From: Eutreptiella sp. 'Long Island Sound 2002'
Taxonomy: Eukaryota; Euglenozoa; Euglenophyceae; Eutreptiales; Eutreptiaceae
Assembly: GCA_964036045.1 (NCBI GenBank)
Contig: OZ038384.1
Location: forward strand, 36,272,238 to 36,336,237
Direction of reading: 5' to 3'
DNA: 64,000 bases
The translations under genes were made by a program, and so were the position numbers. The notes under the pieces are model-generated. The model did no database searches. It was not told the DNA's origin and saw only the letters and a program-made list of their open reading frames with translations. Positions 1 through 9,430 of the stretch are shown in pieces; within the stretch, counting starts at the first letter, position 1, and every line of letters begins with the position of its first letter.

Positions 1-2
1 CA

Positions 3-149
3 CAAACGCAGGCCCAGCAAGAACAAGGAGCCAAGCGTGAGCACGAAGGTGGTGATGACGGCAACGCTAAGAAGAGGAGCCGTTTCGTGAGGATGGCCCG
101 CAAATTGCGGAACAAGGGGTTCGAGGTGACCTGTCCCGCGGAGTTCTGA
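3..149 (+). CDS. gag C-terminus of Ty3 copy A (partial)
   Basis: The frame is open from the window edge to TGA at 147-149 and lies in the same frame as the protease that follows. The 48 visible residues are rich in Gln, Glu, Lys and Arg, with a basic stretch AKKRSRF, as expected for the tail of a nucleocapsid. The last residues, EVTCPAEF, are found identically just before the stop in copy E near 63,980, which supports this as a real coding end. No zinc knuckle lies in the visible part. Its role would be RNA binding and particle assembly of the retrotransposon; this is inferred from position only. Confidence 0.7.
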   Translation, partial: QTQAQQEQGAKREHEGGDDGNAKKRSRFVRMARKLRNKGFEVTCPAEF

Positions 150-155
150 CGGGGA
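144..155 (+). promoter_or_regulatory. In-frame UGA between gag and pol, candidate stop-codon readthrough site
   Basis: gag ends TTC TGA CGG and the same frame stays open through the protease with no shift. Copy E has TTC TGA CAG at the same place. UGA followed by CGG is a known leaky context in some plant RNA viruses, and gag-pol readthrough is known in gammaretroviruses. Readthrough here is an inference from conservation and frame. Confidence 0.5.
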
Positions 156-2032
156 CGCTCTGGTGGCACCCAAGACCTGGTGTTTTGGGTACGTATCCGA
201 CTAGGGGGACGCGAATACCTGAGGGTACTGGATACTGGCGCCATAATATCTATAGTGGCCAAGAAAATTTTACCTTGTGGGAGCCTGAAGAACACCATGA
301 CCACCGCCGCTATACGCATGGGGGATGGACATGTGGTGCACAGCTGCGGGGACTGTGAAGTGGAGGTACCTATGGGCTCTCGAACTATCGCCCATCGGTT
401 CTATGTGATGGACACTGAGGCCTTCGACTTTGTACTGGGTACTGACTTCTTCGTACAGCACTCCCAGATACAATCCCTGACGCTGCAAGCGCCCTACCTC
501 TTCTACGTGGACCACGGCAGTGGCAGAGAGTCTGTGCCACTGGAGCAGTCGGAACATACCTCGAGTTACCTGAGACTATCGAAGGAGGAGCCCTCGAGCA
601 TGATGGCGGCCTCCAAAACTGAGGACTACCAACTATTGGGGGAAGTCCTAGACCAAGGTCTGAAGGAGTTGGGTTACTCTCGAGAAGACCTGAGTGTGGA
701 GTTGTTCGCCAGCGACAAGCAACATGTACCGGACCTATACTGCAGCAAGGGGAAGAACTGCAGCTACAAATTTTACTGGCCCTCTTTCGGGATGGCCTAC
801 GGGAACCCCAGATTCAGCGAACTGGGGAAGATGCTGACCAAGGTGGCCTTGGAACGTTCCCGTATGGTCCTGTGTTCTCCCGATTGGGGAGCCCATGGGG
901 GCAACAGCACAGGCTGACTATCAGCTCTGTTCGTTTGCCTGATGAGGCCATCTACGTGCCTCTGGGACGCAAGACGCCTATTGGGAAGCCCGGATGGGGG
1001 AGTAAGCTCAGCGTGGTGGACGGAAGCCTTACCACCATCCCCAGGGAAGACCTGGACCCGACTCTGGTCCAGGCTATACAACGAGAAGAGGATGGACTCG
1101 CCTTGGGTGACTTGAAGGATCGCCTACGACCTCAAGATGCTGTTGAGACTACACCCGGAGGAGATGAGTACGTCGTGACTGTCACCAACGCCCCCAACTC
1201 CCCCTGTCATGTACCTGTTCCTGATGAAGTCTCTGAGTGTGGACTATCTGAGCTACCTAGCTCTATCCACTCAGATGACGATACTGAGCACGACGCCTTC
1301 TTCGTGCAGATCTGTGTGGAGGAAGTGGAGAACGCCGAGTACGTCGCCCCACTAAAACCCGTACTCTCCATGAGGGTGGAAGACCCCGTGGATGAGGAGC
1401 TGGACCCTCGATCCAGGCTCAGGGAGTATGTGGATTCCAAGAGGAAGTTGGTGGCGAAAGAGCTATGCTACGCGAAGCCTACCTGCAGCTCGTGGCCACT
1501 GAAGCAAGGACGTATGGGAGACCTATCCCAATTGAAGGAGGACCTCGAACAGAAGATCACCACCTGGCAAAGGGAGGTAGATCTCAAGCTCATGAAGAGC
1601 GTGTGGGGCGCCCATGTGAGGACTACAGAGGAGGACGACCTCTCGGAGGAATGTGTATGTGAACCCCCTCGAGCGTGCCTATGTTGCCATCGTCCACCGG
1701 AGATTGTTGAACAAGACCTTCTATATGCCTACCAAGGGCTGAAGGATACTACCGCGGGCGAAGAGTTGGTGGAGGACCACCTCCCGACGTCTATTCAAGG
1801 GGCAAGCAACTTACACTCCGACGAGGACATGGAGGACAAGATCAAGGTATTGGACCCGCGGGTACAGAAGCTTATAAGGACCTTTCTGGAGGTGTTCGGA
1901 GAACTACCCCCTCCAGCCTCATGTGACAAGCTCGTACAGATGGACCTCAACCTGAAACCCGAGTTCGCGGGTCACAAGATCCGGAAGAGACCCTATCCAG
2001 CTCCTAAAGAACAGGCCGACGAGATTGAGTGA
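150..2032 (+). pseudogene. pol segment 1: retropepsin and linker of Ty3 copy A
   Basis: A retropepsin-like aspartic protease is shown by the active-site DTGA at 231-242 and the second motif FVLGTDFF at 429-452. It would cleave the polyprotein in the retrotransposon particle. A linker of about 400 residues follows, acidic, with a cysteine-rich cluster (CVCEPPRACLCCH) near 1,650-1,695. The frame changes near 905: compared with copy E, about 19 bases are missing after WGAHGGN, which moves reading from the frame of 180-917 to that of 872-2032. The segment ends at TGA 2,030-2,032. By position in other Ty3 polyproteins this codon may once have been CGA (Arg), but copy E lacks the region, so this cannot be checked here. 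Confidence 0.85.
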
Positions 2033-3400
2033 CAGATACAAGAGTGTATCGACGCTGGCCTAGTCCTGGAGTACAAGGACGGGGACTACCCCCTACACTG
2101 CAGCCCCTGTTTCCTGGTGGCTAAACCTGGGTCTACAGCCAAACGGCTGGTAGTGGACTATGGAGAGCTGAACAAGAAGACGCTGAACCACTCAGGGTCC
2201 ATTCCCAATATGGAGTCTACCCTGGAGAAGATAGCCTCCTGTCGCTACAAGACCAAGATGGACAAGCAAAGTGGATTCTGGCAAGTGGACCTGACGCGCA
2301 ACGCGCAGGAACTACTGGCCTTCATTACCCCTCAGGGGAGGGTATTCAAGTGGAAGGTCATGCCATTTGGCGTGGCTAACGCACCCGCTGTGTTCCAAGA
2401 GCTGATGAACAAGATCTTGTCCATCCTACGAAGGAGACCTAAGGTGCAGGAGCTCATATCCCGTGGGGCCCAGATGGAGGCTCACATCGACGATGTATGC
2501 CTCGGGACCAATACCCAGGAGGATCACCTAATCCTCTTGGGTGCGTTCTTTGCGGTCTGCCAGGAGAACCACACACGACTCAAGCTGGAGAAGTGTGAGT
2601 TCATGCAGGAGACCATGCAGTACCTGGGGTTTGACGTTGGCTATGGGTGGTGGACCCCAGCGGCCTCTAAGGCCAAACCCCTGATGGATGCCAAGGTACG
2701 ACACGAAGACCCCAAGAAAGGACTTCATGATGTACGCAGTTTCATTGGGGCGTGCAACTTCTATTGCCGCCACATCAAGAACTTCACCTACACCAGCGCC
2801 GTTCTGACGGACTTGATCAAGAAGAGTACTACTTGGCGCTGGGGCCCACAAGAGCAACAAGCGTTTGACGAGCTCAAAGACAAGGTAGCCAACGCTAAGT
2901 GCTTGGGCGTGCCTGGGGCACAAGGGGAGATTATCCTGGTGACCGACCCCAGCAATGTGGGTGCCGGTGGAACGTTGTTCCAATGGCAAGCACTAGAGAA
3001 GGAGGAGTTCGACTCGGCCATTTCCCAATGAGGGACGGAAGGTCTCAACCGAGATGGAACCCTCAAGCACAGCTACCCTGACGACAAGTGGGTCCTAGTA
3101 CCTCTGGGCCACTGGAACTGGAAGTGGAACCAGGCCAGGGGGAACTACTCCACCTATGAGCAGGAATTGCTCGCGGGTATGCTGGTGCTATCCTCACAAG
3201 CACGACTGTTGGGGAGTAACCCTGTGGTCTGGCTGTGCGACCAAGAACCTGTCCGCAGTTTCCAGAAGGGCCCCCCACCTGAGAAGGCCAAGCTACGTCT
3301 CTGGTGGACCTACCTCAGTCAACTACGGCTGACGGTACACAATATCCAGGGAGTGAAGAACGAGTGCGCCGACTACATCAGCCGCAACAACTTCGACGCC
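2033..3400 (+). pseudogene. pol segment 2: reverse transcriptase and RNase H of Ty3 copy A
   Basis: The Ty3-type RT blocks appear in order: RLVVDYGELN (about 2,140), a catalytic Asp in KMDKQSGFWQVDL (2,257-2,295), the KVMPFGVANAPAVFQ block, and the metal-binding HIDD box (about 2,484-2,495; most RTs have YxDD). RNase H follows with acidic residues in VTDPSN (about 2,940), YEQELLAGM (about 3,155) and WLCDQEP (about 3,235). Together these would copy the element RNA and degrade the RNA strand. Reading is interrupted by TGA at 3,029-3,031, where copy E has TGG (Trp in FQWGTDG), so this is a direct G-to-A nonsense change. Beyond it the frame is the same, and is open to 5,059. Confidence 0.9.
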
Positions 3401-5059
3401 CTGATTGGTGCCCGGTCTGAAGCGCTGGCTAAGGAGGCGTTCAGCCGTATGGACGTACACCTGGACCTGAACATGACCATGATACGCCCCCTGGATGGAC
3501 TCCAACAATTGGAGTACCTGAAGGAGTTTGGGGATATCTACAAGCGCCTGGAGAAACGCCTTGAACCCCTCCTGGTCAACCAGGACCAGTGGAAGAGGGA
3601 CAGGAGCTACCTCTGGCACGAGGACCGCATCGTGGTGCCTAGTGACCGAGTCCCAGCGCTGCTGAAGTGGACCCATGAGTCCAGTGGTCATGTGGGTGCT
3701 GACCGTACCCTGAGGCTGTTCAAGCAGTGGTTCCACACTACGTGGACTGACGACCAACTGCGGAAAACCCTCCAGCCTATCGTGGACAAGTGCCCGTGCA
3801 GGTCCTGTAAACCAGGGGATATCAGGGACAGAGGTCTCTACTCGACCCTGCCCATCCCTCACTGTGCTAACAGTGTTCTATACGTGGACTACACGGAGAT
3901 GCCGAAGTTCGGGGGCTATGACTTCGCCCTCGTGGTAACCTGTGGGTTGACCAGGTTTACCAGGGTGTTCCCATGTACCAAGCACATTACCGGAGAGGAG
4001 ACTATCAAGATACTCCTGGAGGAGTGGTTTTGTGTCTATGGGGCGCCCAAGGAGATCAACTCCGATGAGGAAGTACGAGTACGCTCAGATACTGGCTGGT
4101 ACAAGAGGGTCCTGAGATCCCTCAATGTCCAGTTCTCTACCGGGATTCCCTACTCTCACACGAGCAACCCCCTATGTGAGCGACAGATCCGTGTCCTGAA
4201 GGAGAACGTACGGATATGGTGCAAAACTGAACGCACCAGAGACTGGGTGAGACTACTCCCCGTCATATCCTTGATGATGAACTCCCAAGAGAGTTCAGCG
4301 ACTGGCTACTCGCCCCATGAGCTATTCCTCGGGCGCCCGGCATGGTTCCTACATGCCCCCTATCAAGAGGACACCCATTCTTCTGTGGGTGAATGGGTCC
4401 AAGAGCAACAAGCGAAGGTGGACAAGGCCAAGGCTATGCTCCAGAGAGTGAGGGAGCGTCAGTGGAACAAGAAGAACAAGCACCGTGTACCTGCCACCTA
4501 CCAAGAGGGGGACTGGGTGCTGGTGCACCACAGTCGACTACCCGCCTGGCCACGCTCTACCAGCGATGACCCATACTTCGGGCCGTACAAGATCCTATCT
4601 GTGGATGGACACCGTATCACCGTGCGGTGTTCTCCCCGTCTAGGGGGGACCCTGGTGTGCGCTGCTCAACACCTGAAGCGCTACCATGATCCTGAAGACC
4701 TCCGTGGGGAGGAGTGGGAGCTGAACGACGAGGAAATCGCCGCTCTAGACCTACAAGGGGCTGCGAGCCCTATGGAAGTTGAAGGTGAACTCCCCGACAT
4801 GAACGCCGAGGAGATGGCTAAGGAGGGCTTCTACCTGGTGAAGTCTGTCCTACGCCACCGCTATCGCCAGGGTTGGCGCTTCCTCACCCTCTGGGAAGGG
4901 TTTGGAGTCGAAGAGGCCACCTGGGAGCCCTTCTCTGCATTTGTTCTACCTGAGGGACGCCTAAACTCAGTTCTGGTTGACTACTTGTCCCAGAACAACC
5001 TTGGTGAGTTGCTGAGGCTCGCTGAGACGCTTGCCTCAAAGACTAAAGCTAGGGACTGA
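3401..5059 (+). pseudogene. pol segment 3: integrase, GPY/F motif and chromodomain of Ty3 copy A
   Basis: The HHCC zinc-binding part is HESSGH (about 3,673) with CPCRSC (about 3,792). The DDE core has Asp in YVDYTEMP (about 3,884), Asp in NSDEE (about 4,060) and Glu in NPLCERQIR (about 4,170). The GPY/F motif is DPYFGPYKIL (about 4,570). A chromodomain ends the protein (about 4,825-4,950), with the aromatic cage pattern of YLVKSVLRHRYRQGW and ATWEPF; in chromoviruses it steers integration to modified histones. The stretch itself is uninterrupted and all catalytic residues are present, but the upstream stops and frameshift make the whole pol gene defective in cis. The protein ends at TGA 5,057-5,059. 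Confidence 0.92.
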
Positions 5060-5439
5060 ACCTTACCCTTACCTGCCAAAGTGTATGTGTGAGTGTGCTA
5101 GTCCTAAGGTCCTGAGAGCAAGCCGCAGAAGTGGTGTCCTCATTATACCCAAGTCTGCGCCCTTGCTAAACCTGGAGGGTTGGCTTATTGATGCCACGGG
5201 GTACACCCCGGGTCTCCCCTCCCCTATACGCCCAATTTCTGTGCTGGCGCAAAACCTTGGGGAATACCCAGCGTGCTAATCCAGGTACTGTTTTCCCTAC
5301 CTATCTGTCTACTACAGGGAGGGGTGGCCAAAAGCTAAGAAGGCATGAAAACGCCGTTTTGCTATATGGCCAAAACACTGACCTAACCACTGCCACAGCC
5401 CACCAACCCTGCTAAAATTGCAGGAAACGGGTGGGACAG
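5060..5439 (+). other. 3' untranslated region of Ty3 copy A
   Basis: Non-coding sequence between the pol stop and the start of the LTR-like segment. It is paralogous to 29,289-29,675 and, inverted, to 28,294-28,679. I see no gene in it. Confidence 0.6.
5422..5439 (+). promoter_or_regulatory. Candidate polypurine tract of Ty3 copy A
   Basis: A purine-rich run (AGGAAACGGGTGGGACAG) directly precedes TGACAC, where an LTR could begin. The paralogous site at 29,658-29,675 is also purine-rich and also followed by TGACAC. The LTR scrap at 24,101 starts at the matching point, which supports the border. A polypurine tract primes plus-strand DNA synthesis. Confidence 0.55.
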
Positions 5440-8104
5440 TGACACACGCACTACAGGTCCTACACACCCTACAGTGGCACCATCCTGGTGGGCGAGCACT
5501 GGGGCAACTGGCTCAAGCCCCCACTCAGGACTACCACTCCTACACGCACACTCTACTGGGCGTTGCGAAGTCAAAGGTGTCGTGGGTCCTAGCGACCCTC
5601 CTGTGAAATGACAAGAGAACACAGCGCTGCTAAGCAACTGTGGCCTAACAGGGGACGCCACAGCGTGTTTCCCCTGCTAGGGCTTGGAGGGAAGGAGTGC
5701 TCTCGCGTGCAAGGCGCAGATGTCGATGAAGTCGGACTCCCTGCTCTGCCACAGGCGGAGCGGAGTTACTTGTTTGTGTGATCTGCGCCCTTGTTTAGCA
5801 GGGCATAAAAAAAGGCTGCTGCAGCAATCACCCTACCTGCCCACCTGTAAAACAAAGGCAAATGAAAGGGCGTTTGCGGCGGAGGAACCAAGCCACACTC
5901 CAGGTATTATACCCTTCTCAGTGTGACCTATAATACACTGTCCGCAAACACGCTGCAGGAGCATCTACCCTTGTCAAGCAAGCAAGCTTTGAGGGACTCC
6001 TCAGGTTCTCTTAAAGAACGTACCGAGGAGCCCCTGGGTAGCCTAAACAAGGTTTACCGTGCGCACTTCGCGTGGCCTACCCTTTAATGCGTGTGTGCAT
6101 GCGCAAGTATGCACGATCACCGTGGGCACACCTGCCCATCTCAGCGCCAATCAAGAACTCCACCAGGGGGTGGCCCCGCCTGGGCTTACTCACCTCACCT
6201 ACCGCTGGGAGAGAGAGCAAGTGAGGGGCGCACGCGAAGAACGTTGCAATGCACTTGTGTGTATGTCTAATCACCCTGATCTGACCGCTAATCATCTGCA
6301 ATCTTTCTAATCAATCCCTCTATCGCGTTCTATCTTTGTTAGTGCTGCTACAAGGCTCGTTCACGGAGACACGAGACGAGCAATGTGTATGCGGCATACG
6401 AGACGAGCATAGCTGTAGTGTATACCTGATTCATTGAAGTCTTATCGTTCATTTTCGAATTCTTGAATTTTTGAAGCTTCTATTAGTGTGGGTGGAATCT
6501 GTATGTTCATTTATTAATGTGTGTCTCGTCATTTTCAAGACTACGTGAGACATACGTTTATAATTCCATTATTTCTCCATTTTCCGGCGCTTCGCTAGGA
6601 GCCGCTCCTGCGCGCCGCCATTTTATGCGTATGAATTTCTGGATTTAAAAAATCCAGAGATGACTATAATTTCTATAAAAATGTGCTTCTGATGCACAAG
6701 TGGATTCTGCTCAGGTGTGTTGTTTCAGAAAAGTTCTAGGCCGTCATTTGACGGATTTTGGTGTCGTCGCTTCGTTTTTGCGTGGATTCGTCCATAATTC
6801 TCCCATTCCTGCCTCTGCAGATACCCACGTGCAGCCTCGCTGAGTAGGCCGTGTTCGGGCCGAAACGCAGGTGCCTGTAGAGACTGAGCAGAACCAAGAC
6901 CCCACCAAGGGGCAAATTTAATTCTTTTGAGACTCCCTTCGCCCTAAGACAGGTCACAGGTCGCCAGCAGGTTTACGAGAACCCATGCGAGTGTGTATAT
7001 TGTCTCTTGCGTTTGGGTTGTGTCGACGCTGCGTCTTGGAGGGAGGGATGCATATGCACATGTTTGGCATGCTCCCATACTAACCCAACCAAGCCACAGG
7101 AGCCCCGGCAGCGCCATGAGCGCTGAGTCTTCTGTAGGATATGTTACAAACAGAGCAGCAAAAGGACGCCAGCCATGGTGAGCTCCCATTTTTCAGTGTG
7201 AGGGAAACTGTAGGTATTTTAAAGTAGATGTGGAAACCAAGGAAAGGCCAAGAAAAATTCCCTTTTTCCTAAAATGCGACAGTGGTGGCCACCACAGCAC
7301 AGGGGGGGAGTAAGAAAAAGTGCTTTTCCATTGCTTTGAGGCATACTCTAGTTGTATTAGAGATGCACTGAGCAACCATGCATTTTTGTCTTAGTATTGG
7401 TCCAACCAAAAGTGGTGATAACACATTTTGACCTATGGAACCAAACACCCAATCAGGATATGGAGTGGACCCCTTAATCCTTTCAATGTGAAGCTATTCA
7501 TCTTTTCCTGAGTTGACTGAGCACTGACATACCTAAAGTAGAGCCTATGTTTTTATCTATGTTTTTCCATGAATTCTTAGCTAACCTAGTGGTATGCACC
7601 CTAGGGGGCTGGGCACCTCTTTTTGAGAGGTCCTGGGTTCAGTTCCTGGTCAGCCTAGCTAAGTAGGAAGATCCCATGTGACATGGCAGTGACCTCATCG
7701 CCACATGCCTTGCCACCTCAGCACATATGGGACCCAAAACAAAGAGTGCACATCTCCTGAGATTGCACTATGGAGAGAGAGTGACCATGAGGCAGTTTTC
7801 TAACTCTTTTCCCAAAACATTTCAGCTATCTTTGTGAATATGCATTCATTTGTAACCTGAGTTGCAGTTTCTGTGAATATCCAATCATCTTTCATTGTTT
7901 AGACTGCAGCCCTTCATGCTTTGATCCTGAATCCTCTTCTCTTTGCATACTATTGGCTTGGGCTATCCTGGAGTGACTTGGAGTGGCTGTATTTCATCAA
8001 AACGAAAGCTTTTCATCTCCAAAAACAAGCAGCAGGAGACCCTACACCAACAGCAAGCAGCAGGAGAGGCAAAACACAGTGCTGAAAACACTATAAACTT
8101 TTCT
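5440..8104 (+). repeat. LTR-like segment of copy A, about 2.67 kb
   Basis: Starts TGACACACGC after the purine tract. It is alignable almost throughout with 29,676-32,345, and the two segments have nearly equal length (about 2,665 and 2,670), both ending in AACTTT(T)CT before unrelated sequence. No ORF here looks real. It contains Pol II-like AT-rich stretches around 6,420-6,700 and, at its right end, the tRNA-type repeat described separately. A classical TG...CA ending is not seen, so this may be an LTR plus a resident second repeat rather than one LTR. Confidence 0.5.
7309..8104 (+). repeat. Dispersed repeat with tRNA-type promoter, copy 1
   Basis: A tRNA-like module at 7,578-7,663 begins TAGCTAACCTAGTGG (A-box-like) and carries GGTTCAGTTCC at 7,636-7,646, one base off the B-box consensus GGTTCRANNCC, as in tRNA-derived SINEs. 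The tail holds AAGAGTGCACAT, CTGCAGCCCTTC and an AGCAGCAGGAGAGGC block. Relatives lie at 31.6-32.3, 45.4-45.6 (minus) and 59.4-60.1 kb (minus); a remnant lies at 28.9-29.1 kb and a diverged one at 37.6-38.1 kb. The left limit is set by the sharp junction of the copy at 60,065. It could be a SINE or part of a retrotransposon LTR/leader. Confidence 0.6.
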
Positions 8105-8589
8105 CTGGGCGATGTCGGGGGCGTGGCGGCGCCAGAAGTCCTTGATGGCGCGCTTGCGGTCTGCCGCCAGGAGTGCGCGGAGTTGGCGAATGTCCTCTTC
8201 GAGCGCGGCTGCTTGCCTCTCCAGCTCCTCCTGTAGTCGGCCCTGTGTGGTCAGGCGGAACCCGGGTAACGCACCCCGCAGCTCCTCCGCGAGCCGGAGC
8301 GCCGCCTCGGACCGGATGCCATGCCGTGCCGCATCCGCCTGGTACGCCGCCGGCGCGCAAGCTGCCAGGATGTCATAGCGGAGGACCCCCGCCACGAGCC
8401 GCTTTCCGCTCTCCGGGGGGTCCCCCTCCGCCGGGTCCGTCCCCGCCGGGGACGGCTGCCGGCGTCGCACCACACGCGCTAGGGCGTCATGCGCCGCGTG
8501 GAGGTGTTCGAACACTTTGTCCACCGCGGCCGCGGGCATGGACCCGTAGGCGTGCTGCTCTGCGGGACCCAGCCAGGGCGCCAGGGAGG
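8105..8589 (-). pseudogene. LINE fragment (region between endonuclease and RT)
   Basis: The minus strand is open across this block and encodes an Ala/Arg/Glu-rich, probably helical stretch (AALRLAEELRGALPGF, RQAAALEEDIRQLRALL, KDFWRRHAPDIAQR). The same protein occurs in the larger LINE fragment at 24.6-27.2 kb, between endonuclease and RT. Both ends are cut: at 8,105 it abuts the tRNA-type repeat, and at 8,589 homology with the larger copy stops. In this copy the frame is unbroken, and comparison shows about 13 bases deleted from the 25-kb copy. GC content is far above its left neighbour. No function is expected from the scrap itself. Confidence 0.75.
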
Positions 8590-9430
8590 TTTAAGGTTTG
8601 AGGTTTGATTTTGCGGGTACTAGACGCCTTTGGGCCCCGGGGGGCCACCTCGTTGGGCCAGGTGATATCCACCGGGTCCTAGTGGGGGGCCCTGCAAGAC
8701 GCACCTCCTGCCTGGTGGCGGAGTCCCCCGGGTTCACAGGGCTCGGAGCCCCGTCCCTCCCCGGCTTCCCAGTTTTGCCACTCCCCGGTCAGTGCATCAA
8801 TTCGCAGCCGTGGCTGCAGGCGCTTACCCACCGCGTAGCCCCCCTAATGCGTGGTCGCCCGGGGCGCCGGCGCCGCCGGGCCCGTGGTACTGGCTTGTCG
8901 CCAGTGGGACCCCCTTGGGCTGGCGCGGAGGCTGCCTTGCCTAGGGGTTTGGGTGTGGCGCAGTGCGCCACTACTGCCTTGGCGGGTGCAGTGCCCCGTC
9001 CGTGTGTGCGCGGCGCTCGCGGCCGGTTCGGGGGGCTCGGGCCGGTACCTGGTGTTGTGTCTCTCCCATTTCCCCCTTCCCGCCCTGCGTGTCCCGCGCT
9101 GCGTGTGGCAGGCCATCCCGTCCGGGTGTCCCTTACCCTCGCTCGCTGGTTCGCCATTCCACGCGGTCTGTGCGTTCCGCGTGCTCGGTCCGGTTGCCCT
9201 TCTGGTAGTCCCTGGGTGCCCTTTGCATGTGTGTGCGCTCGCGCTCCCGCGGCGTCCGCTCCCCCCCTCCCCTGGGTAGTGTGGCGTGCGCACCCCGCGC
9301 CGACCCGGCACTGGGCGCTGCCAGGGCCGTTCCGAGTGGTCCGTGCCCCTCCGCCAGTCCTGCCCCGGTCCCTTGCTCCGTCTGGCGTGCTCGGGGGGGG
9401 GGGGGGCGGTCCGGTCCCGGTTCCTCCCTA
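8590..9430. other. GC-rich spacer without a supportable gene
   Basis: Strongly GC-rich sequence between the LINE scrap and the tandem array. Open frames exist on both strands but show no domain and look like composition effects. It begins with three imperfect 7-mers (GGTTTAA, GGTTTGA, GGTTTGA). The poly-G run near 9,390 precedes the first recognisable array unit. Confidence 0.5.

Larger units (their letters stand above)
1..8104 (+). mobile_element. Ty3/gypsy chromovirus, copy A (5' end outside window)
   Basis: The order read directly is gag C-terminus, UGA stop, aspartic protease, long acidic linker, reverse transcriptase, RNase H, integrase with GPY/F motif, and C-terminal chromodomain, followed by non-coding sequence and an LTR-like segment from 5,440. 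This is the domain order of Ty3/gypsy chromoviruses. The copy is defective: a deletion near 905 shifts the frame, and TGA codons stand at 2,030 and 3,029. A related copy runs on the opposite strand at 60-64 kb, and only one or a few codons differ over long stretches. The 5' LTR and most of gag lie outside the window, so the outer limits are not known. The right limit is taken where homology with the paralogous segment at 29.7-32.3 kb stops. Confidence 0.9.

Noticed and set aside
2030-3031. TGA read as Trp (alternative genetic code)
   Set aside because: TGG is used normally for Trp throughout the same ORFs, TAG and TAA also interrupt them, and TGA serves as the final stop; decay explains it better.
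7578-7663. Functional tRNA gene
   Set aside because: Internal promoter boxes are present, but the distance between them is too long and no cloverleaf or anticodon arm forms; the same sequence is repeated in dispersed, decayed copies.
8590-8614. Interstitial telomere repeat (GGTTTAA/GGTTTGA)
   Set aside because: Only three imperfect 7-mers; too short to support.
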